This document shows, piece by piece, positions 39,106 to 49,522 of a stretch of DNA of 61,868 bases (positions within the stretch are counted from its first letter, which is position 1; every line of letters begins with the position of its first letter). The stretch covers positions 1-61,868 of the forward strand of contig NZ_QEXL01000013.1 of assembly GCF_003311635.1 (NCBI RefSeq), read 5' to 3'. The position numbers and the translations under genes are program-made. Source of the stretch: Novacetimonas cocois (GTDB taxonomy: Bacteria > Pseudomonadota > Alphaproteobacteria > Acetobacterales > Acetobacteraceae). The notes beneath the pieces are model-generated. The model was not told the DNA's origin and did no database searches. It was given only the letters and a program-made list of their open reading frames with translations.

Positions 39106-39481
39106 GGACGGGCCGCACGCTGGCCCATACCGTTCCGTCCTCGACCCATGCGACATAGGGGCGCGGCAACGGATTCGCCGTCTCCATCCGGCCACCGGGC
39201 GCATCCACGTCGCCCTGCACGCCGAATGTCCACATATGCAGCGGACAGACCAGCCGGTCATACATCACATATCCACTCGACAGCCGCGCATTGCCATGGG
39301 GACAGCGATCGTCGAACACGCATGGCCGTCCGTCCTGTGTCGTCCATACCACCAGCGCGCGACCCTGCGTCACGACGCGCTGTGGGCGTTCGCGCGCGGC
39401 GTCAAGCGCGCAGAGCCTGACGGCATCGCCGGGCGCGTCCGGGGCGCCTGTCATTTCCATCGCCTTCGCATCCTTCTCCAC
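39077..39481 (-). CDS. Rieske [2Fe-2S] ferredoxin-like protein
   Basis: A 134-residue single-domain Rieske protein. The cluster ligands are C60 and H62 in CPHGNARL, and C79 and H82 in CPLHMWTF, the CxH-16-CxxH pattern of soluble Rieske ferredoxins such as NirD-like and dioxygenase ferredoxin components. No oxygenase or reductase gene is adjacent, so the partner is unknown. The N-terminus is charged and free of a signal peptide. It overlaps the end of the DUF4186 gene on the opposite strand. Confidence 0.9.
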   Translation of the reverse strand: MEKDAKAMEMTGAPDAPGDAVRLCALDAARERPQRVVTQGRALVVWTTQDGRPCVFDDRCPHGNARLSSGYVMYDRLVCPLHMWTFGVQGDVDAPGGRMETANPLPRPYVAWVEDGTVWASVRPVPMPAMDLRP

Positions 39482-39608
39482 GATAAGGTATGATTTTACG
39501 CAACCCTGGAATGTCGTCTATCGTATCGTGACTGACTTCTTGCCATGGACCGGGACGGTTCCATCCGGTCCGCCCCCTTCCACCGTCATCAACAGGATGA
39601 ACCCACGC

Positions 39609-40856
39609 ATGCCCGCAGCACCCAACCACGCAGAACTCCTGGACCGGCTTGGCGAGGTTGCGGTCCGGGTCGGGCTGAACATCGCCCATGGCCAGCAACT
39701 GCTGATTACCGCCCCGCTGGAGGCCGTGCCGCTGGTCCGGCGCATCACCGAACATGCCTATCGCGCCGGGGCGTCGCTGGTCAGCACCTTCTACACCGAC
39801 GACGAAACCACGCTGGCGCGTTTCCGCCATGCGCCGGACGATACCTTCGACACGGCGGCGAAATGGCTGCATGACGGGATGGCCGATGCCTATCGCAATG
39901 GCGCGGCGCGTCTGGCGATTACCGGCGGGAATCCCATCCTGCTGGCGCGCGAAAACCATGAACGCGTCGCCCGTGCCTCCCGCGCGAATTCGCTGGCGGG
40001 TCGCGCGTCGATGGAACTGATCACGAATTTCGCCATCAACTGGAACATCGTCGCCTGCGCCACCCCCGCATGGGCCCAGCAGGTCTTTCCCGACCTTCCG
40101 GCCGATCAGTCGCTGACGCGGCTGTGGGATGCCATCTTTGCCGCATCGCGCGTCACCGCCGACGATCCCGTGGCCGAATGGGCGCGGCATAACGAAACCC
40201 TGCACCGCCGGGCCGCGTGGCTGAATGAACGCCGTTTCGCGGCGCTGCATTTCCGGGGGCCGGATACGGACCTTACGGTGGGACTGGCGGATGGCCATGC
40301 TTGGGCGGGCGGGTCGGAACCCGCGCGCAACGGCATCGTGTGCAATCCCAACATCCCGACGGAGGAGGTCTTTACCACCCCGCACGCCCGTCGCGTCAAC
40401 GGCACGGTCCGCGCGACCAAGCCCCTGTTCCATCAGGGAACGCTGATCGATGATATCGCCGTCCGTTTCGAGGAAGGCCGCATCGTGGAGGCCAGCGCCA
40501 GCGCCGGGCAGGAGGTGCTGACGCGCATACTCGATACCGATGAAGGCGCGCGCCGCCTGGGCGAGGTCGCGCTGGTTCCCGCGTCGTCCCCCATTTCCAG
40601 CAGCGGCATCCTGTTTCGCAACACGCTGTTCGATGAAAATGCGGCCAGCCATATCGCGCTGGGACAGTCCTATACCAAATGCATGCTCGACACCGACAGC
40701 CTGACAGAAGCGCAGCTGAGCGAGCGCGGCGCGAATTCCAGCTTCATCCATATCGACTGGATGATCGGATCAAACCGGATCGACGTGGATGCCATCACCC
40801 ATGACGGCACCCGCGAATCGTTGATGAAACAGGGGGAATGGACCAGCCAGCCATGA
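39609..40856 (+). CDS. M29-family aminopeptidase (AmpS/thermophilic type)
   Basis: A dinuclear-metal aminopeptidase of 415 residues. The N-terminal domain begins NHAELLDRLGEVAVRVGLN. The metal-site motifs of family M29 are visible: GLADGHAWAGGSEPARNGIV, CNPNIPTEEVFTTPH, IALGQSYTKC and FIHIDWMIGS. I used ATG 39609; the ATG at 39597 has a ribosome-like AGG too close, and a 100-residue extension is rejected. Its stop overlaps the start of the next exported-protein gene (ATGA). Confidence 0.92.
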   Translation: MPAAPNHAELLDRLGEVAVRVGLNIAHGQQLLITAPLEAVPLVRRITEHAYRAGASLVSTFYTDDETTLARFRHAPDDTFDTAAKWLHDGMADAYRNGAARLAITGGNPILLARENHERVARASRANSLAGRASMELITNFAINWNIVACATPAWAQQVFPDLPADQSLTRLWDAIFAASRVTADDPVAEWARHNETLHRRAAWLNERRFAALHFRGPDTDLTVGLADGHAWAGGSEPARNGIVCNPNIPTEEVFTTPHARRVNGTVRATKPLFHQGTLIDDIAVRFEEGRIVEASASAGQEVLTRILDTDEGARRLGEVALVPASSPISSSGILFRNTLFDENAASHIALGQSYTKCMLDTDSLTEAQLSERGANSSFIHIDWMIGSNRIDVDAITHDGTRESLMKQGEWTSQP

Positions 40857-41347
40857 CGTTCCGCACATACATCCTTGCCGCCGCCCTTGCGGTGGCCCTG
40901 CCTGCGCTGCCTGTGATGGCAGCCCCCGCACCCGCCGCACCGGCACAGCCCGCGCCCGACCCGAAGGCGACGATGGCGCATGACATCAATGCCGCCGCGC
41001 AGTACCGCCTGCCTGACAATTTCTTTGCGATCATGATTCCGACCATCAAGGAGATCAAGGCGCGCAACGTTCCCCCGCCGGACACCAGCAACCTGTCCCT
41101 GTCGCAGACCATCGAACGCACGGCACAGACGGAACGCCTGATGCCAATCCTGCGCGATCATGGGCTGAGCGCTTCGGATTTCGTCATGGGCATCACGACA
41201 TTCGGCATGACGACCGCCCTGATGCACCAGCAGGCCCCCAAGGGCGCGCCCGCGCTGAACCCCGCGAACGTGAAGCTGATCAACGCCCACCCGCAGGAAA
41301 CCCAGGCCCTGATTCAGGAAATGGGCGGCGAACTCTCCCAGCCCTGA
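40853..41347 (+). CDS. exported protein of unknown function
   Basis: A 164-residue protein. Its signal peptide MTFRTYILAAALAVALPALP ends near VMAAPA, followed by an Ala/Pro-rich linker. A helical, charged region follows (about 55-160) with FAIMIPTIKEIKARNV and the Met/Gly-rich FVMGITTFGMTTALMH. No cysteines or enzyme motif. It overlaps the aminopeptidase stop by four bases, so is probably co-translated. The last 34 bases overlap a convergent glycosyltransferase gene. Confidence 0.72.
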   Translation: MTFRTYILAAALAVALPALPVMAAPAPAAPAQPAPDPKATMAHDINAAAQYRLPDNFFAIMIPTIKEIKARNVPPPDTSNLSLSQTIERTAQTERLMPILRDHGLSASDFVMGITTFGMTTALMHQQAPKGAPALNPANVKLINAHPQETQALIQEMGGELSQP

Positions 41348-42489
41348 CGTCCATCGCCCGCATCGCGCGTCAACAGGGCGGCCGTGCGGGCGATCACCCT
41401 TTCCTGTGAAAACAGTTCCAGCGCGCGCTGACGCCCCGCATCCCCCATGCGACAGCGCAGTGACGCGTTGCGGGCAAGCCGCCCCAGCGCGGCCGACAGG
41501 GCATCAACCCGCCCCGCCGGCACGCAAAAGCCGGTTACCCCCTCCACGATCTGTTCGCGGATGCCCCGGATATCGCTGCCCACGACCGGCAGGCTGCACA
41601 GCATCGCCTCGATCACCGTCATGGGAAGCCCCTCGAAATGGCTGGGCAGGACAAAGATATCCGCCGCCGCCATCAGGTCGGCCACATCCGCGCGATATCC
41701 AAGGCGTTTCAGCCGTGGCCCGAGTTCCGCCCCGGCCGCATCCAGACACGCCCCCATGTCGGGACCATGATCGGTGGGCAGGCGCTCACCCGCGATCCAT
41801 AGCGTGGCTTCCTGCACGTCGCGCATCGCCGCCAGCAGTTCGGGATACCCCTTGTGCCGCACCAGACGCGAAACCGCGAGGATGATTACATCTCCCTCCG
41901 CCGCGCCCAGTTCGGCGCGGACCCTGTGGCGGGTCGGGGCATCCGGGTGAAAGACGTTCCCGTCGCGTCCGTTTCCGATGGCCGTGGCATGCCGGTGTAT
42001 GCCCAGACGGCGCGCATCCCGCGCCTCCTCGCGCGAGACGGTGAGGTAGATATCGGTGATGCGTCCCGCCAGCCATTCCAGCACAAGCGCCAGCATGCGC
42101 CGCCATGCCGGTCCGGGCTGGTTGAACAGGAATCCGTGACAGGTATAGGCCACGCGCGGAACGCCACACAGCCACGCGGCAAACCGGCCCAGCAGGCCGC
42201 TGATGGGCATGTGGACATGCACCATGTCGGGCCGTTCCCGCCGGATCAGGCGGATCAGCGCCAGCAGCGCGCGCGCCTGCGCCAGCGGGGAAAAGGAACG
42301 CGCCATGGCAACGGGTTCCACGCGAAAGCCATCGGCCCGCACGCCCGCCAGCAGCGGCCCTTCGGCGCAGGCCCCCACGACTTCATGTCCCTGGTCACGT
42401 AACTGGCGCATCAGCGGATGCAGAAAATGATACAGCGCGAAATCAACGTTCGTGATTTCGAGGATTTTCATTCCCCGCCCCGGCGTCAT
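41314..42489 (-). CDS. GT4-family glycosyltransferase
   Basis: A 391-residue GT-B enzyme. The acceptor-side domain begins MKILEITNVDFALYHFLHPL after six residues. The donor side has VSRLVRHKGYPELLAA and the acidic E-x7-E motif in HFEGLPMTVIEAML, as in GT4. The ATG at 42489 overlaps the upstream stop (ATGA) and has GGAG five bases before it, so it is preferred over ATG 42471. Its coupling to a heparinase-fold gene suggests a role in an exopolysaccharide. The product is unknown. Confidence 0.88.
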   Translation of the reverse strand: MTPGRGMKILEITNVDFALYHFLHPLMRQLRDQGHEVVGACAEGPLLAGVRADGFRVEPVAMARSFSPLAQARALLALIRLIRRERPDMVHVHMPISGLLGRFAAWLCGVPRVAYTCHGFLFNQPGPAWRRMLALVLEWLAGRITDIYLTVSREEARDARRLGIHRHATAIGNGRDGNVFHPDAPTRHRVRAELGAAEGDVIILAVSRLVRHKGYPELLAAMRDVQEATLWIAGERLPTDHGPDMGACLDAAGAELGPRLKRLGYRADVADLMAAADIFVLPSHFEGLPMTVIEAMLCSLPVVGSDIRGIREQIVEGVTGFCVPAGRVDALSAALGRLARNASLRCRMGDAGRQRALELFSQERVIARTAALLTRDAGDGRQGWESSPPIS

Positions 42490-44210
42490 TCGCGCTCCAG
42501 CCCCCAGCGGATCACGCTGCGCCTGCGGCCGGGCGGCACATCCGCCGGCGCGGGAATATCCGGAATCCCGCCTCGCGCCGCGGGCGGGGCATCGGGCATT
42601 TTTCCGGCTTCCTCTCCTTTGGCCGCAGGGTCATCGACGTCGGCCGGCGGCCTGCGTCCGCCATTGGGCGTGACGCGCACGACAATCTGGGTGGAGGGCA
42701 CCGGACGCGTCCCGCCGGAATAGACGCTTTCCTCCACCGTGACTTCACCGCCCGTGGCGCGGAAACGCCATGTCTGCTCCCCCGCCTCCAGCAGGACGGT
42801 GCCGTTCTGGGGATCGGGCTGGGCATAGACGGATGGGTGCAGATGCAGCCGCAGGACGAAGGCCAGTTCGCGTTCGCCCTCGATCGTTTCCTCGCCACGC
42901 AGCCCGTCGCCGCCGCTTCCCAGATACAGCCGCCGGGAATAGGTCGCGCCGGCCGTGGGATAATATCCGTCATGCGACAGGCTTATCCAGTGCGCGCCCT
43001 CCCGCGTTGCATGCTCCACCTCCACATGGGCGGGGCGACGCGCCACGGTGCCGTCCTCATGAAAATCGGAGGAGGAAAGCCCCTCCACCTCCACAGTGGA
43101 ATGGGCCGCCGTCTGGCGCAGCGCCTTTTTCCATTGCGGCAGCAGGCCACCGCCGCAATTGACGATCAGGCGTTGGCGCATGCACGAAAATTCCAGCGAC
43201 AGTGTCCCCGCATGCGCGTTGTGGTCATGCCCCGCGGGCGCGGGCGCGCCCGCGTCGATCAGCAGCAGCGAACGTCCCGCCTGCGCCCGCACGAATCCGC
43301 CATCGGGCATCGAATTGGCAACCACCCGCGTGCGCGTGGCCTGTGACAGCACCATCTCGATCAGGGTGGCGGTCCGTTCATGGCTGCCGTTGAACAGCGC
43401 CAGCCCGCCGTCACCATGACGCATGGCCCGCAGGACGGGGCTCATCTTGTCCAGCGCAAGGGCAACCGAATGGGGCAGCGCATGCTGGGCGGCCTGCATC
43501 ATCGCGCGCATTTCCGCCAGTTCGCGCAACGCGCGCAGCTGCACCTCCGGACTGCGCTGGACATGCCAGCCATCGGGCAGGATCTGGCGTTCGACCTCCC
43601 CGTCGATATAACGCCGGTACCGGCTGAGGAACCCGGTATATTCCGGCATGGCCACCGCCACCGCCAGCAGCCCCTTCAGCGCGGTCAGGGACTGCCAGTC
43701 ATGGCATTCCGGCGGCAGCAGGGCCGCAATCGTGCGTCCCTCCACCAGCAGGCGTGCCATCAGGCGCTGGCGGAACTGGTCGCTGGCCGACGCGGCAAAG
43801 AAATCGTAATGACCCAGCCACGCCGCCACCCGTGCCCCCGCCACGGAACAGTCGCGCACCATGGGATGGGTAGGGGGATTGAGCAGCCAGTCATCCACCA
43901 GCGCGCGCGCGCGCAGGCGCGCCGCATCGGTTCCCACCGCGCGCAGGTCGCGCAGCCAGCGGAAACTGTGCAGTCCCTCACGAAACGCGGGTTCATATCC
44001 GGGATTGTCCCACATTCCCGGCCCGACGGGATGGGTATATCCCGCCAGCGTCAGGCTGCCCTTGATGAGCATGGCGCCGATTCCGGCATCGCCCGGCCAC
44101 AGGTCGCGGATATTGTGGACCGGCGCGACAGGCACCCGCCCCTTGCCAACCAGCAGCGGCAGCCGGGCCATCGACAGACGCGCACCCTGTGCCAGCCGCT
44201 TCAGGACCAT
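42486..44210 (-). CDS. heparinase II/III-fold protein
   Basis: A 574-residue protein. The N-terminal alpha/alpha-barrel region covers about 60-320. The C-terminal beta-sandwich begins near 330, with the family motif HDHNAHAGTLSLEFSCM and IVNCGGGLLPQWK. Family members are polysaccharide lyases or binding proteins. The typical alphaproteobacterial member lies near rsmB and rpe, as here, and is poorly characterised. No signal peptide is evident. A low-complexity Pro/Ala tail follows about residue 500. I used ATG 44210; the ORF extends 40 residues upstream, overlapping rpe. Confidence 0.82.
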   Translation of the reverse strand: MVLKRLAQGARLSMARLPLLVGKGRVPVAPVHNIRDLWPGDAGIGAMLIKGSLTLAGYTHPVGPGMWDNPGYEPAFREGLHSFRWLRDLRAVGTDAARLRARALVDDWLLNPPTHPMVRDCSVAGARVAAWLGHYDFFAASASDQFRQRLMARLLVEGRTIAALLPPECHDWQSLTALKGLLAVAVAMPEYTGFLSRYRRYIDGEVERQILPDGWHVQRSPEVQLRALRELAEMRAMMQAAQHALPHSVALALDKMSPVLRAMRHGDGGLALFNGSHERTATLIEMVLSQATRTRVVANSMPDGGFVRAQAGRSLLLIDAGAPAPAGHDHNAHAGTLSLEFSCMRQRLIVNCGGGLLPQWKKALRQTAAHSTVEVEGLSSSDFHEDGTVARRPAHVEVEHATREGAHWISLSHDGYYPTAGATYSRRLYLGSGGDGLRGEETIEGERELAFVLRLHLHPSVYAQPDPQNGTVLLEAGEQTWRFRATGGEVTVEESVYSGGTRPVPSTQIVVRVTPNGGRRPPADVDDPAAKGEEAGKMPDAPPAARGGIPDIPAPADVPPGRRRSVIRWGLERE

Positions 44211-44244
44211 GTCGGATCCACCGCTCCGATGATGTGAATTCCCC

Positions 44245-44925
44245 TCACGCCGGGCGGGATGCCCCGCCTGTGCGCAGGGCATTGATGGCGCGGGCGTAAT
44301 CCTCCTGCCCGTAAACCGAGGTACCGGCAATCAGGACATCCGCGCCGGCCTGCGTCGCAAGGGTGGCGGTTTCGGGCGTGATCCCGCCATCCACGCCAAT
44401 GCGGATGTCACGTCCCGTGGCATCGGCCATTTCACGCAGGGTGCGGATTTTCCGAAGCTGGCTGGTCAGGAATTTCTGTCCCCCGAACCCCGGATTGACC
44501 GTCATGACAAGGATCATGTCCACCAGATCAAGCACCTCTTCCACCGCCTCGGGCGGGGTGGCGGGACAGATCGCAAGTCCGGCCTTCACGCCATGGTCGC
44601 GCACATGCTGCAGGGAACGGTGGGTATGCGGCCCGGCCTCCACATGGATATGGATATGATCGGCGCCCGCCTTGGCAAAGGCCGCGATATACGAATCGAC
44701 CGGCGCGACCATCAGGTGCACGTCGAACGGCAGGCGCGAATGCGGACGCAGGGCGCTGACCAGCTGCGTGCCCATCGACAGGTTCGGGACGAAATGCCCA
44801 TCCATGACATCCAGATGGAGCCAGTCCGCGCCCGCTTTCTCGACGGCAGCGACTTCGTCCGCCATGCGGGAAAAATCAGCCGACAGGACGCTCGGCGCGA
44901 TAAGGGGAGAAGATAGAGCTGCCAT
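44245..44925 (-). CDS. rpe: ribulose-phosphate 3-epimerase
   Basis: Interconverts ribulose 5-phosphate and xylulose 5-phosphate in the pentose phosphate pathway, the main sugar route in acetic acid bacteria. The 226-residue TIM barrel has PSVLSADFSRM near the start, the metal and catalytic residues in WLHLDVMDGHFVPN, the His pair in FDVHLMV, MTVNPGFGGQKF and the catalytic Asp in IGVDGGI. All are intact. It lies between rsmB and the heparinase-type gene on the same strand. Confidence 0.96.
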   Translation of the reverse strand: MAALSSPLIAPSVLSADFSRMADEVAAVEKAGADWLHLDVMDGHFVPNLSMGTQLVSALRPHSRLPFDVHLMVAPVDSYIAAFAKAGADHIHIHVEAGPHTHRSLQHVRDHGVKAGLAICPATPPEAVEEVLDLVDMILVMTVNPGFGGQKFLTSQLRKIRTLREMADATGRDIRIGVDGGITPETATLATQAGADVLIAGTSVYGQEDYARAINALRTGGASRPA

Positions 44926-44989
44926 ACCTCTTTGATATCAGGAATATCGAAGACAGGCCATAGTTTTACGAACCCCGTCCCCCTCCACG

Positions 44990-46312
44990 TCAGGCCTTGC
45001 GGAAGCGCGCGGCAAAGAACCCGTCCATGCCACCCTGCGCCGCCCACAGGCCGGGATGCGTGCGCAGCCAGCCCTCCGCCGTGCGGGCCTGCGGCAGGAA
45101 GGACAGTTCCTCCGGCGTGAAGGGATCGGCGATCAGGCCCATTTCCTCCGCCGCGCGGGCGCAGGCGGGACCTTCCTCCGGCTGGAGGGAACACACGGCA
45201 TAGACCAGCCGCCCGCCCGGACGCAGCATGTCACGCGCCGCCGCGATCAGGGCCTGCTGCCCCGCCGCCAGCCCCGCAAGGTCGCGCGGACGCTTGATCC
45301 ACATCGCGTCGGGATGGCGGCGCACCGTGCCCGTCGCCGAACACGGCGCATCCAGCAGCACGGCATCAAGCGGCACGTCCGGCCGCCACTGCGTGGCATC
45401 GCCGCGCACCGTTTTCACCCGGTCCGTCAGGCCCAGCCGCGCAAGGTTGGCGGCCAGGCGCTCCATCCTGCGGGCGTCGCGTTCCACGGCGGTCACCTCC
45501 CCCCCGGCAAAGGCAAGCTGCGCGGTCTTGCCCCCCGGCGCGGCGCACAGGTCGGCCACGCGTTCCCCCGCCTTCACATCCAGCAGCCGCGCGGGCAGCG
45601 TGGCGGCCGCGTCCTGAACCCAGAACTCCCCTTCGGAAAATCCCGGCAGTTCCGTCACCCGCGTGCCGGCAGGGAAGCGCACGGTGCCATTGGGCAGCAC
45701 TTCGCCCCCCGGCGGCGGCAGGCAGCCGGGCCGCATCGACAGGTCGAGCGGCGGTTCCATCCCCAGTGCCGCCGCGACGGGACGCGCCATGCGCCCCCAC
45801 GAAGTCCACAGCCAGGGCGGCACGTCGAGGCGTTCCTGATCCAGCCCCTCCAGACAGGCATCGCCCTGCTGCGCGATGCGTCGCAGGACCGCGTTCACCA
45901 GCCCGGCAAACGGCGCAAGCCCCCGCCTGCGCGCCAGCGCGACGGACGTCGCCACCGCCGCATGCACCGGCGTGCCCAGGAACAGGAGCTGCGCCACGCC
46001 AATCAGCAGGACAGCGCGCACGGGCTCGGGCGGTTCCTTTTTCAGGAAAGGCGACAGCACCTCCGTCGCGGTGCCCATATGGCGCAGGACGGACGCGCCC
46101 AGACGATGGGCCGCGGCGCGGTCACGCGGCTCCGCCTCCCGCGCCGCGGGGGAGTTTTCCATGGAGGTTTCAAGCATGCGCCGGTGTTCGATCACGCCGC
46201 TGACGATATCAAAGGCAATATCGCGGGTCGGGTCGGCCGCGGCGGCCTGCGCGCCACGCCCCCCCATGACGCGACGTCCGGACGAACGGGGTGCGGACGA
46301 CGGCTGTTTCAT
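44990..46312 (-). CDS. rsmB: 16S rRNA m5C967 methyltransferase
   Basis: A 440-residue protein with an N-terminal NusB-like RNA-binding domain (about 30-165) and a class I methyltransferase domain (about 240-440). S-adenosylmethionine binding is VADLCAAPGGKTAQLA. The two catalytic Cys motifs are DAPCSATGT and VCSLQPEEG, the pair used by m5C methyltransferases. The NusB fusion distinguishes RsmB from RsmF. It begins the leftward rsmB-rpe-heparinase-GT4 group. Confidence 0.94.
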   Translation of the reverse strand: MKQPSSAPRSSGRRVMGGRGAQAAAADPTRDIAFDIVSGVIEHRRMLETSMENSPAAREAEPRDRAAAHRLGASVLRHMGTATEVLSPFLKKEPPEPVRAVLLIGVAQLLFLGTPVHAAVATSVALARRRGLAPFAGLVNAVLRRIAQQGDACLEGLDQERLDVPPWLWTSWGRMARPVAAALGMEPPLDLSMRPGCLPPPGGEVLPNGTVRFPAGTRVTELPGFSEGEFWVQDAAATLPARLLDVKAGERVADLCAAPGGKTAQLAFAGGEVTAVERDARRMERLAANLARLGLTDRVKTVRGDATQWRPDVPLDAVLLDAPCSATGTVRRHPDAMWIKRPRDLAGLAAGQQALIAAARDMLRPGGRLVYAVCSLQPEEGPACARAAEEMGLIADPFTPEELSFLPQARTAEGWLRTHPGLWAAQGGMDGFFAARFRKA

Positions 46313-46660
46313 TCTTTATCCTGCCCTGAAACTCAACACTGAACCAAAACTCCGCAACGACGCGCAACCACGCCGGCATGGTCACGCACATGACACGCCG
46401 ACGCCCGCGCCGCCACCCCGGCATACAGGTTTTTTGTCGATATGCCCCATCCATCCTGCCGTCACTTCCTGCCGGATCGCCTCCACCCTCTTCCCGCCAG
46501 ATGATCACGTCCCGCCCCTGCCCCCGATGACACGCGGGCGCGCGGCATGGTATCGGGACGGGTCCCCTGTCCGTCCCCCGCCCCATGCCGCGCGGGGCGA
46601 GGACAGGGATTTTCGATTTTTCCGACAGAGGGGAAAGGGCGCATCGTGCAGGACACAACC

Positions 46661-47380
46661 ATGCCAGCGGGGGATGAAACACCCGCGTCCCGCGCCACGA
46701 CGGGCCACGATATCGCACAGGCGCTCGCGACGGTGCGCGCGCGGATCGCGGCCGCGGCACGGCGCGCCGGACGTGATCCGGCGGACATCACGCTTGTCGC
46801 CGTCTCCAAGTTCCATCCACGTGAAAGCGTCGTCGCGGCGCTGCGGGCGGGACAGATGACCTTTGGCGAAAACCGCGTGCAGGAGGCGGCCGCCAAATTC
46901 CCCCCCCTGCGCGCGCAATGGCCGGAGCTGCGCCTGAACATCATTGGCGGCCTGCAGACCAACAAGGCGCTGGAGGCCGTGCGCATCGCCGACATGATCG
47001 AAAGCCTTGACCGCCCGGCCCTGTGCGACGCCATCGCGCGGGCGGCCGAGCGGACGGGCCGCCTGCCGAAACTGCTGGTGCAGGTCAATACCGGGGACGA
47101 GGCGCAGAAATCCGGCGTGGCGATGGAAGGGGCCGATACATTCATCACGACGGCAAAGGCGCGTTTTGGCGATGCGGTGGTCGGCCTGATGTGCATTCCC
47201 CCCCATGATCAGGATCCGATGCCGCATTTCCGCGCGCTGGCGGACCTTGCCGCGCGGCACGCGCTTCCGGTGCTTTCCATGGGAATGTCTGCGGATTTCG
47301 AGCAGGCCATCGCGGCGGGCGCGACGCACGTGCGCGTCGGCAGCGCGATTTTCGGACCCCGTCCGGCCCATCCGGTCTGA
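46661..47380 (+). CDS. yggS: PLP-binding homeostasis protein (YggS/PLPBP)
   Basis: A 239-residue fold-type III PLP protein that affects vitamin B6 and amino-acid balance and has no known enzymatic activity. PLP Lys K50 is in LVAVSKFHP, and FGENRVQEA, IGGLQTNKA, VQVNTGDEAQKSG and LSMGMSADFEQAI are typical. I used ATG 46661, eight bases after AGGA; a GTG at 46646 is also possible. It lies upstream of kup. Confidence 0.93.
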   Translation: MPAGDETPASRATTGHDIAQALATVRARIAAAARRAGRDPADITLVAVSKFHPRESVVAALRAGQMTFGENRVQEAAAKFPPLRAQWPELRLNIIGGLQTNKALEAVRIADMIESLDRPALCDAIARAAERTGRLPKLLVQVNTGDEAQKSGVAMEGADTFITTAKARFGDAVVGLMCIPPHDQDPMPHFRALADLAARHALPVLSMGMSADFEQAIAAGATHVRVGSAIFGPRPAHPV

Positions 47381-47503
47381 AATCGCCGGAATGGCACCCG
47401 CGCGGATACGGGCCTTGATGCCCCTGCCCCTTGTGGGTATGCGAAAGTACCGGGCATGATATTGCCTGTTTCTTGATATTCACTGCCGCGGAGCCGTCAC
47501 GAC

Positions 47504-49522
47504 ATGACGCAACCCACGGGGCCAGACGCCCCCGGAAAACCGACGACGCCCGCCCATGGCACCCCTGCCGCGGACGGTAAGGCTTCGGACGGCAGGGCCA
47601 CGGCCTCCCCCGTTCCGTCGAAAGTTACGGAATACGGCGCGGACCAGCATGAACATGCCGCAAACCCGGTGGGATTTGCGGCGCTGCTGGGCGTGCTGGG
47701 CGTTGTGTTCGGCGATATCGGCACCAGCCCGATTTACGCGCTGCGTTCGACCATCATGGTGGTGTCGCAGCACCACAGGATCGAGCCGTGGGAAATCCTC
47801 GGCGTTCTCAGCCTCATCATCTGGTCGCTGCTGCTGATCGTGACGGTGAAATACGTCATCCTCATCATGCGCGCCGACCATAACGGCGAAGGCGGCATCA
47901 TTTCGCTGATGTCGATGGCGCAGCGCGTCGCCACGACCAACCGGCTTCGCGTGGCGCTGGGCATGGTCGGGATCGGCGGGGCGTGCCTGTTCTTTGGCGA
48001 CGGCATGATCACCCCCGCGATTTCCGTGCTTTCGGCGGTGGAGGGGCTGGAGGTCAGCTTCCCCGCCGCGCGTGAACTGGTCATCCCCATCGCGCTGGTC
48101 GTGCTGGTGGGGCTGTTTTCGGTCCAGTCCTATGGCACGGGCAAGGTGGGGACCATCTTCGGCCCCATCATGCTGGTGTGGTTCAGCCTTCTGGGGATCC
48201 TCGGGCTTACGCAGATCGTGCAGCATCCGGGCATCCTGCTGGCGGTGTCGCCCACCTATGCGGTGCAGTTCATCATCTATCACGGATGGCTGTCGTTCAT
48301 CGCCCTTGGCTCCGTCGTGCTGTCGGTCACGGGGGCGGAGGCACTGTATGCCGACATGGGGCATTTCGGCCGCCAGCCCATCCGCTATGCATGGCTGTTC
48401 TGCGTGCTGCCGTGCCTTGCGCTGAATTACCTGGGACAGGGCGCGCTGATCATCGCGGACCCGTCCAGCCTGACCAACCCGTTCTTCCTGCTGGGCCCGC
48501 ACTGGCTGCAGGTGCCCATGATCATCCTGTCGACCTGCGCCACGGTGATCGCCAGCCAGGCCGGGATTTCGGGGGGCTTTTCCCTGTGCCGGCAGATCAT
48601 CCAGCTTGGCTACCTGCCGCGCATGCGCATCACCCACACCAATGCGGAGGAAGAGGGCCAGATCTACCTGCCGGAATTCAACCGTTTCCTGATGACCGGC
48701 GCGCTGCTTCTCGTGCTCAGCTTCCGCAGCTCCGATGCCCTGGCCTCCGCCTACGGCATCGCGGTGACGGGCACGTTCATGTGTACCTGCGTGCTGGCGA
48801 TGGTGGTGTTCCGCCGCCTGTATCACTGGTCGCGCGCCGCCGCGATCACGACGTTCGGCGGCTTTTTCATCATCGACACGACCTTCTTCGCCTCCAACGC
48901 GATGAAAATCCCGCAGGGTGGCTGGGTGCCGGTGATGCTGGGCATCGTACTGACGCTGATGATGACGACATGGAAGAAGGGCCGTCAGCTCATCATGAAC
49001 CGGCAGAAGCAGGACAGCATGCCGATGAACTCCTTCCTTGCCCGGCTGCCGCAATCAAGGATCATCCGCGTGCCGGGAACGGCGGTGTACATGACCGCCA
49101 CGCCGGATTTCGTGCCGGCGTGCCTGCTGCATAACCTCAAGCACAACAAGGTGCTGCATGATCACGTCCTGTTCGTGACGGTCCAGACCCTTGACCAGCC
49201 GGAGGCGGACCGGGGCCACCGTGTCGCGTTGCAGGAGCTTGCCCCCGACATGTATCGCATCATCCTGCGTTACGGTTTCATGGAAACGCCCAACCTGCCC
49301 CGCGCGCTGGAGGACCTGAAGGCCAGCGGGCTGGATTTCGACGCGCTGCAGGCCTCCTACTTCACCAGCCGCGAACTGCTGGTCCGTTCCTCGGTGCCCA
49401 AGATGTCGCGCTGGCGCATGTCGCTGTTCCTGCTGATGGCGCGCAACGCGACGCCGGCCACCGAATTCTTCCGCATCCCGCCCGACCGCGTGGTTGAGCT
49501 TGGCGTCCGCCTTGCCATCTGA
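47504..49522 (+). CDS. kup: Kup-family potassium uptake protein
   Basis: A K+/H+ symporter of the KUP/HAK/KT family, 672 residues. An N-terminal charged stretch of about 55 residues precedes the signature [15 protein letters not shown] (near 68-82). Twelve hydrophobic segments run to about 490, with conserved [14 protein letters not shown] and KIPQGGWVP. The cytoplasmic C-terminal domain covers about 500-672. Low-affinity uptake at acid pH would suit this organism. Its 3' end overlaps the TTG start of hemW by about 29 bp. Confidence 0.95.
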   Translation: MTQPTGPDAPGKPTTPAHGTPAADGKASDGRATASPVPSKVTEYGADQHEHAANPVGFAALLGVLGVVFGDIGTSPIYALRSTIMVVSQHHRIEPWEILGVLSLIIWSLLLIVTVKYVILIMRADHNGEGGIISLMSMAQRVATTNRLRVALGMVGIGGACLFFGDGMITPAISVLSAVEGLEVSFPAARELVIPIALVVLVGLFSVQSYGTGKVGTIFGPIMLVWFSLLGILGLTQIVQHPGILLAVSPTYAVQFIIYHGWLSFIALGSVVLSVTGAEALYADMGHFGRQPIRYAWLFCVLPCLALNYLGQGALIIADPSSLTNPFFLLGPHWLQVPMIILSTCATVIASQAGISGGFSLCRQIIQLGYLPRMRITHTNAEEEGQIYLPEFNRFLMTGALLLVLSFRSSDALASAYGIAVTGTFMCTCVLAMVVFRRLYHWSRAAAITTFGGFFIIDTTFFASNAMKIPQGGWVPVMLGIVLTLMMTTWKKGRQLIMNRQKQDSMPMNSFLARLPQSRIIRVPGTAVYMTATPDFVPACLLHNLKHNKVLHDHVLFVTVQTLDQPEADRGHRVALQELAPDMYRIILRYGFMETPNLPRALEDLKASGLDFDALQASYFTSRELLVRSSVPKMSRWRMSLFLLMARNATPATEFFRIPPDRVVELGVRLAI

